From: Comamonadaceae bacterium
GTDB lineage: Bacteria > Pseudomonadota > Gammaproteobacteria > Burkholderiales > Burkholderiaceae_C
Assembly: GCA_947447615.1 (NCBI GenBank)
Contig: CANFJQ010000004.1
Coordinates: 1 to 47,885, forward strand
Direction of reading: 5' to 3'
DNA: 47,885 bases
Shown here: positions 6,711 through 15,168 of the stretch, piece by piece
How positions within the stretch are numbered: position 1 is the stretch's first letter
How the letters are laid out: each line of letters opens with the position of its first letter
Notes under the pieces: generated by a model
Database searches by the model: none
Told to the model about the DNA's origin: nothing
What the model saw: only the letters and a program-made list of their open reading frames with translations
Translations under genes and position numbers: made by a program

Positions 6711-8510
6711 TCAAAAGATGAAATCACAGGCCACGAATTTCGTCCTCAGCTCTACCGTATTCCACTTTCTCTCTGAGCTCTGCCTAAGAACTTTCATAGA
6801 TGAATACCAAGGACTATCAAGTCTGTCCAGCAACCACCGCCAATCCGGCACAAAGGGCAGTAACAACAATACCGACTTACCCAGTGCGCCCGCCAAATGG
6901 GCGACGCTGGTATCCACGCTGATCACCGAGTCCATCAAATCGCACAAAGCGGCTGTGTCACTGAAGTCGTCGATATCGTCCTCAAAGTGCGCAATATTGA
7001 ATTCTTGAAGGGCAGCTTTGTCTTTGTCCCGAATCTCTTTTTGTAGGCTTACGTAGGTATAGCCCACTGGCAGTTGGCACATTAATTCGGCTAAATCTAT
7101 GCTCCTATTTTTATCGTTTTTGTGTTGCTGACTGCCACTCCAGGCGAGGCCTATCCTTGGGTTTTTGGTAGAGCCTAGCTTCAATTGCCAAGCCGTACGC
7201 CGATCCGACTGGCTGTACAAATAGTGCGGCGCTGACGGGATGGAGTCCAGCCGTGTTTTGAATGCCAAGGGCAGGGACATCAACGGGCAATGGAAATCAA
7301 ATTCCGGCAACGGATCCCCTTGCCTGATCAGACTGGAAACACCTCGCAAGCTGGAAAGTAGGCCCATCAGCGGCGCTTGCACTTCAAGTAAAACCGTCGC
7401 CCCCAATGCTTGTACTGCTTCGCAGTAACGGCAAAACTGAATGGTGTCGCCCAAACCTTGTTCCGCATGCAAAAGTATGGTTTTGCCTTGCAGCGGCTCA
7501 GCGCCTAGCCATAAAGCTTGTTTGAAATCTCTGCGCTTGGAGCTAAAGGTACTGCGCTTCCAGCGCCACTCGTGTAATTGAAAGCCATTTTCCAAGTCGC
7601 CACGCAGTAACAGTGCCAAGGCTTTATTCCAATGGGCTTCTGCATAGTCGGGCTGTATTTGAATGACCTTGTCATAGCAGACCAAAGCCGTCTCAAGCTC
7701 AAGGCATTCGTAATGCGCGACGCCCTGATTCAAATACGCTTCAAAATTGTCCGCCTTACATTCAATTGCAGATATATAGCTGGCAATAGCCTCTGGGTGT
7801 CGATCTAGTTCCTTCAATGCATTGCCGCGATTGGTATACGCATCGGCATAGTCTGAACGAATGGCAATAGCTTTGTCATAAGCGGCAATTGCCATTTCAT
7901 AGCGCCGCAAAGACTGAAGTGCATTACCCCAATTGAAATAAGCCTCGGGAAATTCCGGTTTGAAATGAAGCGCACTTGTATATGCAGTAATTGATTCTTC
8001 GAAGCGTCCCAGTTTTGCCAATGCTACGCCGCGATTGCAATAGGCCTGTGCATCATTCGCGCGCAAAGCAATCACTCGGTCAAAACTGGCGATGGCCTGA
8101 ACTTGCTGGTCCAAACCCATATATGCCAGACCACAATGTAGATAGGCATCTGCAAAATCAGGGTTTATATGCAGCGCTTTCAGATAACTTTGCACCGATT
8201 CTGCAAAACGCCCCAGCGCTTTTAGCGCAAACCCGAGGTTGGAATGGGCGGTGGCATGACGAGGATTTATTGCAATAGCCTTGTCGATTAGCGCCACTGC
8301 GGCTTCATGGTTGTTGGTTTGGCTGGCAAGTACCCCGAGCAATTGCAGCGCATCGTAATTGTCCGGTTGGGTCTGCAGTATCCGTTCATACCGATTTTTG
8401 GCTTCGCCCCATTCGCCTTTGCGGTGAAGCTCCAGCGCCTCTTGCAGTTGTTTTTTCCAGCTGCTTGAATTCTGCAATTGGGCGGGTTTCCTAGGCGAAG
8501 ATTGGTTCAT
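6711..8510 (-). CDS. TPR protein with GT9-like glycosyltransferase domain (paralogue 1)
   Basis: About 599 residues. The N-terminal half is eight or so tandem 34-residue TPR repeats (pattern A-x-Y-N-x-G-x-A-L-x-x-L-x-R-x-x-E-A-I). The C-terminal 290 residues resemble the GT-B ADP-heptose:LPS transferase (GT9) fold: EQGLGDTIQFCRYC, IGLAWSGSQQHKND, SVDTSVAHLAGALGKS and DWRWLLDRLDSPWY. Such TPR-GT proteins are frequent beside flagellin genes and are thought to modify flagellin or its glycan. The ATG at 8510 is chosen; a TTG two codons upstream at 8516 is possible, and neither has a good Shine-Dalgarno site. It is oriented against the flagellin genes and is downstream of the methyltransferase at 8578 and the next TPR-GT, so the three may form one unit. 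Confidence 0.8.
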   Translation of the reverse strand: MNQSSPRKPAQLQNSSSWKKQLQEALELHRKGEWGEAKNRYERILQTQPDNYDALQLLGVLASQTNNHEAAVALIDKAIAINPRHATAHSNLGFALKALGRFAESVQSYLKALHINPDFADAYLHCGLAYMGLDQQVQAIASFDRVIALRANDAQAYCNRGVALAKLGRFEESITAYTSALHFKPEFPEAYFNWGNALQSLRRYEMAIAAYDKAIAIRSDYADAYTNRGNALKELDRHPEAIASYISAIECKADNFEAYLNQGVAHYECLELETALVCYDKVIQIQPDYAEAHWNKALALLLRGDLENGFQLHEWRWKRSTFSSKRRDFKQALWLGAEPLQGKTILLHAEQGLGDTIQFCRYCEAVQALGATVLLEVQAPLMGLLSSLRGVSSLIRQGDPLPEFDFHCPLMSLPLAFKTRLDSIPSAPHYLYSQSDRRTAWQLKLGSTKNPRIGLAWSGSQQHKNDKNRSIDLAELMCQLPVGYTYVSLQKEIRDKDKAALQEFNIAHFEDDIDDFSDTAALCDLMDSVISVDTSVAHLAGALGKSVLLLLPFVPDWRWLLDRLDSPWYSSMKVLRQSSERKWNTVELRTKFVACDFIF

Positions 8511-8577
8511 AGCCAATAGTGTGTTCTTAACTGGGCGAGCTGCGCTATGAAATAGCGTTAACTAGATCTGCCGGCTA

Positions 8578-9147
8578 TTATTTCACCGGTCGCATAATAA
8601 TTTTATAAGATGTTGCTATATTATTAAATGTGTCAATCATCTGCATTAAATCATCTTCACTTAGCTTCCCCAAGCTTACTTGTTCCAAATATTTTTTTTC
8701 TATATTAATAGTAAAACTTTCGATATGAAAGTCTACATCGAGATAAAGTGCGAGTGGTGAGTTTGGCGCTCCCATTTTTTGCCATTTCAGGCAATTTTTC
8801 TTACTAAACAATCCCATTAAAGCTGGCGTAATAATTCGGACATGTGTTGGGTCATTAATAAAGTGATCGTGCCTCGGGTGTGGGACACTAATTTCTATTA
8901 GAGCACCATTTTGGCATACCCGATATATTTCTTTAATAATTTCAAAAAAAGTTTGGGCATCCTTTCCCAGATGCTCCAACGTATGATGGAGCACGATTTC
9001 TTGCACTGAATCATCCGGGAAGTGCCAGGGCGTTTGCTCTAAATCCATCACTATGTCAGGTTTACCATAGTCGAATTTATCCACATTAATATACCCGTCC
9101 AATTTATTGACACCGCAACCAAGGTTCAGTCGCATTGATTTATTCAT
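8578..9147 (-). CDS. Class I SAM-dependent methyltransferase, small
   Basis: 189 residues. LNLGCGVNKLDGYINVDKFD at the start is the SAM-binding glycine loop with the acidic ribose-binding residue, and VLHHTLEHLGKDAQTFFEI followed by VPHPRHDHF is typical of Methyltransf_11-like enzymes of glycan clusters. There is no membrane segment. AGGAAA lies 8 bp before the ATG. The DNA is AT-rich compared with the TPR-GT genes on both sides, so it looks inserted between two paralogues. The substrate is unknown; context suggests a sugar of the flagellin or surface glycan. Confidence 0.75.
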   Translation of the reverse strand: MNKSMRLNLGCGVNKLDGYINVDKFDYGKPDIVMDLEQTPWHFPDDSVQEIVLHHTLEHLGKDAQTFFEIIKEIYRVCQNGALIEISVPHPRHDHFINDPTHVRIITPALMGLFSKKNCLKWQKMGAPNSPLALYLDVDFHIESFTINIEKKYLEQVSLGKLSEDDLMQMIDTFNNIATSYKIIMRPVK

Positions 9148-9226
9148 GAAATTTCCTAGATTTTCCTGATATCAAAATATTAAATTCACATCTGGCGCGG
9201 AGCTATCAACCGCCATAGGTAATCCC

Positions 9227-10882
9227 TTATTTGCGCTGCACAGCAAACACATAAGCTTCTTTCGCCAAGTCAGCAGCCACACGTTCGAGAACTGGCTTCC
9301 AATCCATTTTCCCATCCTGTCGGTATATTTTTAACGTGGGATACCAAGGGCTAGTTTCCCGGTTTAGCAGCCAGCGCCAACAAGTGTCATATTTATTGAG
9401 CAACCATGTCGGTTTACCCATGGCAGCGGCCAAATGCAAGGTGGAAGTATCTACCGAAATCACTAAGTCCATCTGGGCAATGATGGCTGCCGTGTCCCCG
9501 AAATCATGTATGTCACCAGCTAAATCCAAAAAATTCCCCTCGGGCCAATATTCCTTCTCGTGCCCATAAATTTCGATTTCTGCTGACTCGCCTTTTTGCA
9601 GGCTAAAAAAAGCCATGTCAAGGCCCCGCAGCGCATCTGCGACCATCGCCAATGGGATGTTGCGCGCCGCATTGAGCTCAGCTTGTTCTACTCGCACGCC
9701 GCCGCTCCACACCATGCCCACTTTGAACTTGTCCATTTCGCCTAAGCGCTCTTTCCAGTAACGCTTTTTATTCTCCGGCGCCTGCAAATACGGCTGCGCA
9801 CCCTGAGGATTTTCTGACGTGGTGTTAAATACTCGGGGCAGCGACATCAATGGGCAGTGGTAGTCAAAAGCGGGCAAGGCCTCGCCGCGCACAATTACCT
9901 GGCTCACGCCCGCAAGGCCTTGCATGAGTGCAAGTAATGACCTGGGAACTTCGAGCAGCACGCGGGCACCGAGCTGGCTGCACAAGGAGGCGTACCGACA
10001 AAATTGAATGGTGTCTCCCAGCCCCTGCTCGTGGTGCAGCAAAAGTGTTTTTCCTACCAGGGCTTGCGTACCATTCCACATTGGTTCTTGAAATGCGCGT
10101 TGAAACTTGGGGTTTTCGCCAAACTGCCAGCGCCATTCGTAATGCATCCAGCCCCGTTCCCACTGGCCGCTCAGCAGCAAGAGGTGCGCCAGATTCCAAT
10201 GGGCCAGAACACTATTGGGATGCAGCGCCAGCGCCGATTCGCAGCTGGCAATGGCCTCAGGTACACGCCCCAGCATACGCAAGGATTTAGCAATGTAAAC
10301 GGCGGCTGTCTCAGAGCCTGGATCCAGTTCAATTGCTTTTTGGTAGTTTTCCAGCGCCAAGTCCCATTGTTTGCGGGCAGTTTGCGCATTGCCCAGATTC
10401 AAGTAAGCCGGTACACATGTTGCGTCGACAGATACGGCTTGTTGAAGGCTCGCTATGGTCATGTCCAGGCGGCCCAATTGCTTCCAGACTGCGCCGCGAT
10501 TAACCAGGGCCTGAACGAAGGCAGGTCGAATGGCTATCGCACGGTCGTAACTGTTAATGGCCTCGTCAAATCTAAGCAATTTTTCCAACGCCAGCGCCCG
10601 GTGGAAAAGCATGCTGGCATTTGGGGGACTAAAGGCCAAGGCTTGGTCGATCCAGTCTAGGCACATCTCCGGACTTTGGCTTTGCAGTGCCGCCAAGCCG
10701 AGCATATGCATCGCCTCAAAGTGCTGAGGCTCCAACACCAGCACCTGTTCGTAAAAATACCGGGCCGCCTCCCATTGGCCCATTTGATGCAGGCCGATGG
10801 CCTGTTGAAAAAAGACGTCTATGTCCGAAGCCGGTGTGAGGGCTGGGTCAGGTTGTAGGGCGGAAGTGGGCTGGGAACGCAT
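9227..10882 (-). CDS. TPR protein with GT9-like glycosyltransferase domain (paralogue 2)
   Basis: 551 residues with the same design as the gene at 6711: about seven TPR repeats over residues 25-250, then a GT9-like domain with EQGLGDTIQFCRYA, VGMVWSGGVRVEQAE and SVDTSTLHLAAAMGKPTWLL. It keeps the general CWRWLLNRETSPWYP segment near the end, so all three paralogues share the core. The ATG at 10882 has no near Shine-Dalgarno site; AGGAG is about 20 bp upstream. It is divergent from paralogue 3, with 146 bp between the chosen starts. TPR repeats may bind the acceptor protein, as in O-GlcNAc transferases (inference). Confidence 0.8.
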   Translation of the reverse strand: MRSQPTSALQPDPALTPASDIDVFFQQAIGLHQMGQWEAARYFYEQVLVLEPQHFEAMHMLGLAALQSQSPEMCLDWIDQALAFSPPNASMLFHRALALEKLLRFDEAINSYDRAIAIRPAFVQALVNRGAVWKQLGRLDMTIASLQQAVSVDATCVPAYLNLGNAQTARKQWDLALENYQKAIELDPGSETAAVYIAKSLRMLGRVPEAIASCESALALHPNSVLAHWNLAHLLLLSGQWERGWMHYEWRWQFGENPKFQRAFQEPMWNGTQALVGKTLLLHHEQGLGDTIQFCRYASLCSQLGARVLLEVPRSLLALMQGLAGVSQVIVRGEALPAFDYHCPLMSLPRVFNTTSENPQGAQPYLQAPENKKRYWKERLGEMDKFKVGMVWSGGVRVEQAELNAARNIPLAMVADALRGLDMAFFSLQKGESAEIEIYGHEKEYWPEGNFLDLAGDIHDFGDTAAIIAQMDLVISVDTSTLHLAAAMGKPTWLLNKYDTCWRWLLNRETSPWYPTLKIYRQDGKMDWKPVLERVAADLAKEAYVFAVQRK

Positions 10883-11028
10883 GCTTGGATCCGGGGAACT
10901 CCTGTTCAGCGCTAGGCGAATATCTAAGGCGCTGGTGTGGCCGAATCGACCTATTATGCAAAATCACAGCCGCTATAGTCCCGCTGGCGCAAACAGGAAG
11001 CCATAAACCCCGGGGCGCTATTTCCACT

Positions 11029-12678
11029 ATGACCGATGAATCCTTCGTAATTCGGACCACGCAGCGAATCCAAGCGGGTGACTATACCCAGGCGCGGCAG
11101 ATAGTAGAAGCCCAGCTAAGTGCACGAGCGGGCGATGCCAGGGCTTTGGACTTGCTTTGCAAATTGGCGGACCGCAGCGGCGATTACGCGCATGCCGCCG
11201 ACTGGCTGTGTCGCAGCCTAGAGATTGACACCGACAATCACCGTGCCTATTGTTTTTTGGGCTATGTCATGTGCAAACTGGGCCAATTTGAGGCTGGGCT
11301 AGAGTGCTATGACAAGGCGACAGCCCTAGACCCGACCCAGCCAGCCTATTTCTGTGAGCGTGCGGCGGCCCTGGCGGAAATAGGCCGCCACGCCCAAGCC
11401 GTGGTAGCGTATGAGCAGGCCTTAGCGCTCGACCCCGATTACGCCGATGCCCATGCCCATCTTGGAACCTCCCTACTTAGCCTCGGGCATACCGATTTGG
11501 CGATTGCGCGTTTTAGCCAGGCTATCGCCTTGGACGCACGGTGCGTAGCCGCCTTTCTAAACCGTGGCAACGCCTATTTGCAAAAGCAAGCCCTGGCCAG
11601 TGCTTTGGCAGACTACGACCGAGCCATTGCGCTCCAACCCGGTCATGCGCTGGCCCATGCCAACCGGGCTGCCGTACTCAAGCAACTCCACCGCCTAGAC
11701 GAATCGCTGCAAAGCAGCGACCGATCAATCGCCTTAGACCCTCAGTATGTGGACGCGCGGTTTAACAAGTCCCTGACGCAACTGCTGCGCGGGGACTTGG
11801 CGGAGGGCTTTCGCGGCTACCAAGTGCGTTGGCAAACCGCCACCTTTGCACCCATCCGGCGCCCATTCACCCAGCCGCTCTGGCTGGGCGAGTCCACTCT
11901 GCAAGGCAAGCGCTTATTGGTTCACAACGAGCAAGGTCTGGGCGACTCGATTCAATTTTGTCGGTTTGTGACCCTCGCAGCACGCGCCGGGGCACACGTG
12001 ATTTATGAAGTGGAAGCGCCGCTTTACGACCTTTTCCAATCCTTGGAAGGCGTCGCGACATTACTTAGGCAGCGCGAGACCGTGCCCGCATTTGACGTGT
12101 ATTGCCCGGTCATGAGTTTGCCGATTGCTTTTGCGTGTAACCTGCAAAATATCCCTGCCCAAACGCCTTATTTAAAGGCCAGGCCCCAAAAAATGGCCCA
12201 ATGGGCCGGTCGACTCGGTCCGAGGCGGGCACCGCGCATCGGGCTGGTGTGGAGTGGCAATGCGATGCATAAAGCGGATCAACAGCGCAGCATTGCCTTA
12301 GCCGATTTTCTGCATGCCCTGACACCGGACTTGGAATACTTCAGCCTGCAAAAAGAGTTGCGCGAAGCGGACGCACGGGCGCTGACCACAGCGCCGCACA
12401 TACGCCATTTCGGGCATGAGTTGGCGGACTTTTCGGATACGGCAGCTTTGTGCGCCCACATGGACCTGGTCATAGCGGTCGATACCAGCGTAGCGCACCT
12501 AGCAGGCGCCCTAGGCGTTCCTACTTGGCTGCTATTGCCTCATCTGCCGGACTGGCGCTGGCTGCTTGACCGGGAAGACTCGCCCTGGTACCCCGGTATG
12601 CGCCTTATCAGACAGACCCGCGCCTCGGACTGGAGTACCGTACTCAACGTGGTACGCAGCGGCCTGGAAACGCTGTAA
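11029..12678 (+). CDS. TPR protein with GT9-like glycosyltransferase domain (paralogue 3)
   Basis: 549 residues from the ATG at 11029. Upstream in-frame sequence reaches a TTG at 10885 but does not resemble the paralogues, so the shorter form is preferred. TPR repeats occupy residues 15-270 (for example YADAHAHLGTSLLSLGHTD). The C-terminal domain has NEQGLGDSIQFCRFV, IGLVWSGNAMHKADQQ, AVDTSVAHLAGALGVPTWLL and DWRWLLDREDSPWYPG. It is closest by eye to the gene at 6711. The base composition is GC-rich as in the flagellar operon. It may be the native member from which the others arose or diverged, but that needs a tree. An inverted repeat follows the stop. Confidence 0.8.
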   Translation: MTDESFVIRTTQRIQAGDYTQARQIVEAQLSARAGDARALDLLCKLADRSGDYAHAADWLCRSLEIDTDNHRAYCFLGYVMCKLGQFEAGLECYDKATALDPTQPAYFCERAAALAEIGRHAQAVVAYEQALALDPDYADAHAHLGTSLLSLGHTDLAIARFSQAIALDARCVAAFLNRGNAYLQKQALASALADYDRAIALQPGHALAHANRAAVLKQLHRLDESLQSSDRSIALDPQYVDARFNKSLTQLLRGDLAEGFRGYQVRWQTATFAPIRRPFTQPLWLGESTLQGKRLLVHNEQGLGDSIQFCRFVTLAARAGAHVIYEVEAPLYDLFQSLEGVATLLRQRETVPAFDVYCPVMSLPIAFACNLQNIPAQTPYLKARPQKMAQWAGRLGPRRAPRIGLVWSGNAMHKADQQRSIALADFLHALTPDLEYFSLQKELREADARALTTAPHIRHFGHELADFSDTAALCAHMDLVIAVDTSVAHLAGALGVPTWLLLPHLPDWRWLLDREDSPWYPGMRLIRQTRASDWSTVLNVVRSGLETL

Positions 12679-12688
12679 GTGCGACTCG

Positions 12689-12713
12689 GTAGGTGCTCGG
12701 CACAGGCACCTAC
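12689..12713 (+). terminator. Inverted repeat after TPR-GT paralogue 3, probable terminator-like hairpin
   Basis: Perfect 8-bp arms GTAGGTGC / GCACCTAC around a 9-nt loop, starting 11 bp after the stop. No T tract follows directly; a run of seven T occurs about 78 bp further on. It may act as an mRNA 3' end or a protein-binding palindrome. The rest of 12714-12880 shows no gene. Confidence 0.4.
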
Positions 12714-12880
12714 AACATGCCGCAAGCCAATACCTCTTCCGGGTCTGCGGGCGCCAGCGCCTGTGCGGACTGTTAATGAGAGCCTCCCGCTTTTTTTACT
12801 GCGTTCATGCGCGGTGGCTCTGTCAAAACTGTGGTGCAGGATAGGATGGGAAACCGGCATGAAAATCGCTTTACACCGCC

Positions 12881-13123
12881 ATGCCCCCCAACATCCCCAC
12901 CCTAGCGACGACCACCAACCAAGCGATCAACTGCTGGCAATGCCGGCATTTCGCGACCAGTTGGGATCCGGCGCTACCTTATCTGTGCAAGCTCATGGGC
13001 TTTAAATCCAAGATGCTCCCCTCTATACAGATAGTGCAGCTCGACGGACGCCCCTGCCAGGGCTTTGACGCCAAGCCCGCCAAAGTTGCGCCCAAGCCCG
13101 GGGTGTCGGTAAGTCGTCAATAA
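12881..13123 (+). CDS. Small conserved Cys-rich protein of unknown function
   Basis: 80 residues from ATG 12881 to TAA 13121-13123. The core reads INCWQCRHFATSWDPALPYLC, then MGFKSKMLPS and GRPCQGF. The spacing of four Cys (CxxC, one about 18 residues on, one near residue 60) and the phrase GFKSKxLPS remind me of a small conserved proteobacterial family, recalled without a database check. The Cys set could bind a metal such as zinc. The ATG has no strong ribosome site. It sits alone between the TPR-GT gene and the sigma-54 promoter of the flagellar activator. No function is proposed. Confidence 0.65.
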   Translation: MPPNIPTLATTTNQAINCWQCRHFATSWDPALPYLCKLMGFKSKMLPSIQIVQLDGRPCQGFDAKPAKVAPKPGVSVSRQ

Positions 13124-13138
13124 ACACTAGCAAACCCG

Positions 13139-13154
13139 TGGCACGGGACTTGCG
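13139..13154 (+). promoter_or_regulatory. Sigma-54 promoter of the flagellar activator gene
   Basis: TGGCACGGGACTTGCG is a near-perfect -24/-12 element: TGGCACG, four bases, TTGC, with GG at 13140-13141 and GC at 13152-13153. The predicted start of transcription is near 13165, leaving a leader of about 32 nt before the ATG at 13197. The activator gene, and probably fliEFGHIJ behind it, are thus under RpoN. Confidence 0.88.
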
Positions 13155-13196
13155 AATAGGGTGACTCCATTGACACCTTTTTGACCTTACCTACTT

Positions 13197-14756
13197 ATGT
13201 CCGCGTCCCATTTGCCCATTTCAGCCCTTTGGCTGGACCCGTTTCGCCCGCTAAGCGCGGCGAACGCGCAGGCTTTGGCCGGCGCAGGTTTAGTCGTCAC
13301 TGCCGTTAGCACCTTAGATGCCTTGCAAGAAGCCTTGGCTGACGAAGAAGCCGCTTACGCCATGCTCGTGCTGGGCTTGGGCGGCGATACCAGCCTGCTG
13401 GAAGACGGCGCAGCCCTTGTCAAAGCCAGCCGCCAGCGTCTGCCCCTGGTCTGCCGCACCGAACGCCGCCACCTGGAAGCCGCGATTGCTTCTATCCACC
13501 AAGGCGCCTGCCATGCCTTAGCCGCTGACGACTGGAGCATCGCGGCCTGGACGCAGACCGTCAGTCGCGCCCGTGCTGCCAGCCAAGCCGCCAAAACCAT
13601 CGCCGTCAACGCAGCGGCCAGCGCGGTGGTGAACGCAGCTACCAACCACCAAACAGCTTCCACCAACACCGCCCCCGCCCAAGAAGCGGTCCGCAGCGTG
13701 GTCTATGTCGACCCCATCAGCCGCAATTTGCTCGCCCTGGCCCACCGTGTGGCCCTGGCCAACGTGGCGGTGCTGATTGAAGGACCCACCGGCTCCGGTA
13801 AAGAAGTGCTTTCGCGCGTGTTGCACGAGGCCTCGGCCAGCGCCAACGGCCCCTTTATCGGCTTTAACTGCGCCGCGATGCCCGAACACATGATTGAAGA
13901 CATGCTCTTTGGCCATGAAAAAGGCGCCTTTACCGGCGCTGTGAAAGACCACCGCGGCTTGTTTGAACAAGCCCAGGGCGGCACCATTTTCTTAGATGAA
14001 ATTGGCGAGCTGCCACTGACTTTGCAAGCCAAGCTGCTGCGCGTGCTGCAAGAGCGCACCTTAGTGCGCCTGGGCGGCGAGCGCACCATCGCGCTGGACG
14101 TGCGCGTAGTCGCTGCCACCAACAAAAACCTGCGCGAATCCATTAGCCAGCGTGAATTCCGCGAAGACCTGTATTTCCGCCTCAGCACTTTCAAGCTACG
14201 CGTACCGGCCCTGGCCGAGCGCCCTGGCGACATACTGCCCATCGTGGCCCGTATGCTGGGCCGCCATGGTCGCAACGGCCAAAACTGGAGCGTCAGCCCC
14301 GCTGCCCAAACCGCTTTGTTGGCCTATCCCTGGCCTGGCAATGTGCGCGAACTCGAAAACGTGGTGCAACGCGCCATGGTGCTGTGCGCTGACCAACAAA
14401 TTGACACCCAGCACCTGATGTTTGACGACATGTCCGTCGAGTCGCTGCTGGCCAGCGGTTACCACGCACCAGCGGCATCCGAACCCGCGGCGCCGCCTGC
14501 TGTTGACCTGCAACTGGCCCAGGGTGTACCGGCCAATATTGCCGAACTGCTGGCGATGGTGCATGAGGACGACAACGCCGACATGCCCTTGCAAGCAGCC
14601 GTGAAACACAACGAACACACTTTGATCCGCGCCGCGCTGGAGTCCTCGCGCAGCCGCCTTGAAGCTGCCGAAAAACTGGGCATCAGCCCGCGCACGCTGC
14701 GCTACAAGCTGGCGCGCCTGCGCGATAACTCGCTGAGCCAACTGGCCAACGCCTAA
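13197..14756 (+). CDS. Sigma-54-dependent flagellar transcription activator (FlrC/FleR/FlbD type) with degenerate receiver
   Basis: 519 residues. Residues 1-125 have a receiver-like alpha/beta pattern, but the place of the phosphoacceptor Asp (end of strand 3, MLVLGLGG at about 56-63) is not acidic and the Asp pair of strand 1 is reduced to one Asp at 14. Residues 165-400 are the AAA+ domain: Walker A GPTGSGKE at 196-203, sigma-54 contact loop GAFTGA at 243-248, Walker B GGTIFLDE at 261-268, and GNVRELEN at 381-388. The C-terminus is a Fis-type helix-turn-helix (EAAEKLGISPRTLRYKLARL). It opens RpoN promoters of middle/late flagellar genes, plausibly including those at 208 and 1262. No Shine-Dalgarno site is visible. 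fliE starts 29 bp downstream. No sensor kinase gene is adjacent. Confidence 0.88.
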   Translation: MSASHLPISALWLDPFRPLSAANAQALAGAGLVVTAVSTLDALQEALADEEAAYAMLVLGLGGDTSLLEDGAALVKASRQRLPLVCRTERRHLEAAIASIHQGACHALAADDWSIAAWTQTVSRARAASQAAKTIAVNAAASAVVNAATNHQTASTNTAPAQEAVRSVVYVDPISRNLLALAHRVALANVAVLIEGPTGSGKEVLSRVLHEASASANGPFIGFNCAAMPEHMIEDMLFGHEKGAFTGAVKDHRGLFEQAQGGTIFLDEIGELPLTLQAKLLRVLQERTLVRLGGERTIALDVRVVAATNKNLRESISQREFREDLYFRLSTFKLRVPALAERPGDILPIVARMLGRHGRNGQNWSVSPAAQTALLAYPWPGNVRELENVVQRAMVLCADQQIDTQHLMFDDMSVESLLASGYHAPAASEPAAPPAVDLQLAQGVPANIAELLAMVHEDDNADMPLQAAVKHNEHTLIRAALESSRSRLEAAEKLGISPRTLRYKLARLRDNSLSQLANA

Positions 14757-14785
14757 ACAACGCCATCCGACCCGGAGCCCACGCC

Positions 14786-15118
14786 ATGATTGAAAAAGCC
14801 ACTTCCGCCGCCAGCATTGCATCCATGCTCCGCACCCTGGAAGCGCATTCATCCCAGGCCAAAGGCTTGAGCGATGACAGCGCCAGCGGTGTACCGAAAA
14901 CCAATTTTGCCGATGTCATCCGCAAAGCCGTCAGCCAGACCAATGCCGCCCAGGTGGACTCGCAAAATACGACTTCCGCTTTTGAAAGCGGCGAAGCGGT
15001 ACCGCTGACCGAAGTGGTGATGAAGATGCAAAAGGCCTCGCTGTCCTTTGAAGCCACCTTGCAAGTGCGCAACAAAGTGCTCAAAGCCTATGAAGACGTG
15101 ATGAACATGCCGGTTTAA
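14786..15118 (+). CDS. fliE: Flagellar hook-basal body protein FliE
   Basis: 110 residues. FliE joins the MS ring to the proximal rod and helps assemble the export gate. The C-terminal signature LTEVVMKMQKASLSFEATLQ followed by VRNKVLKAYEDVMNMPV is the typical FliE end, and FADVIRKAVSQTNAAQ is the usual middle. GGAG at 14773-14776 precedes the ATG. It follows the activator gene by 29 bp and precedes fliF by 50 bp, so it is the first structural gene of the operon. Confidence 0.95.
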   Translation: MIEKATSAASIASMLRTLEAHSSQAKGLSDDSASGVPKTNFADVIRKAVSQTNAAQVDSQNTTSAFESGEAVPLTEVVMKMQKASLSFEATLQVRNKVLKAYEDVMNMPV

Positions 15119-15168
15119 GCAAAGCCAGACACACCTTGACTCAAACCCCGCGCTGAAAGAGAACCCCT

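Noticed and set aside
6530-6721. 63-codon open frame between the FkbM gene and the first TPR-GT gene
   Set aside because: No ribosome site, no family, and it overlaps the end of the convergent gene.
10885-11028. 48-codon extension of TPR-GT paralogue 3 from a TTG
   Set aside because: No TPR-like sequence and it fills the divergent promoter region; ATG 11029 preferred.
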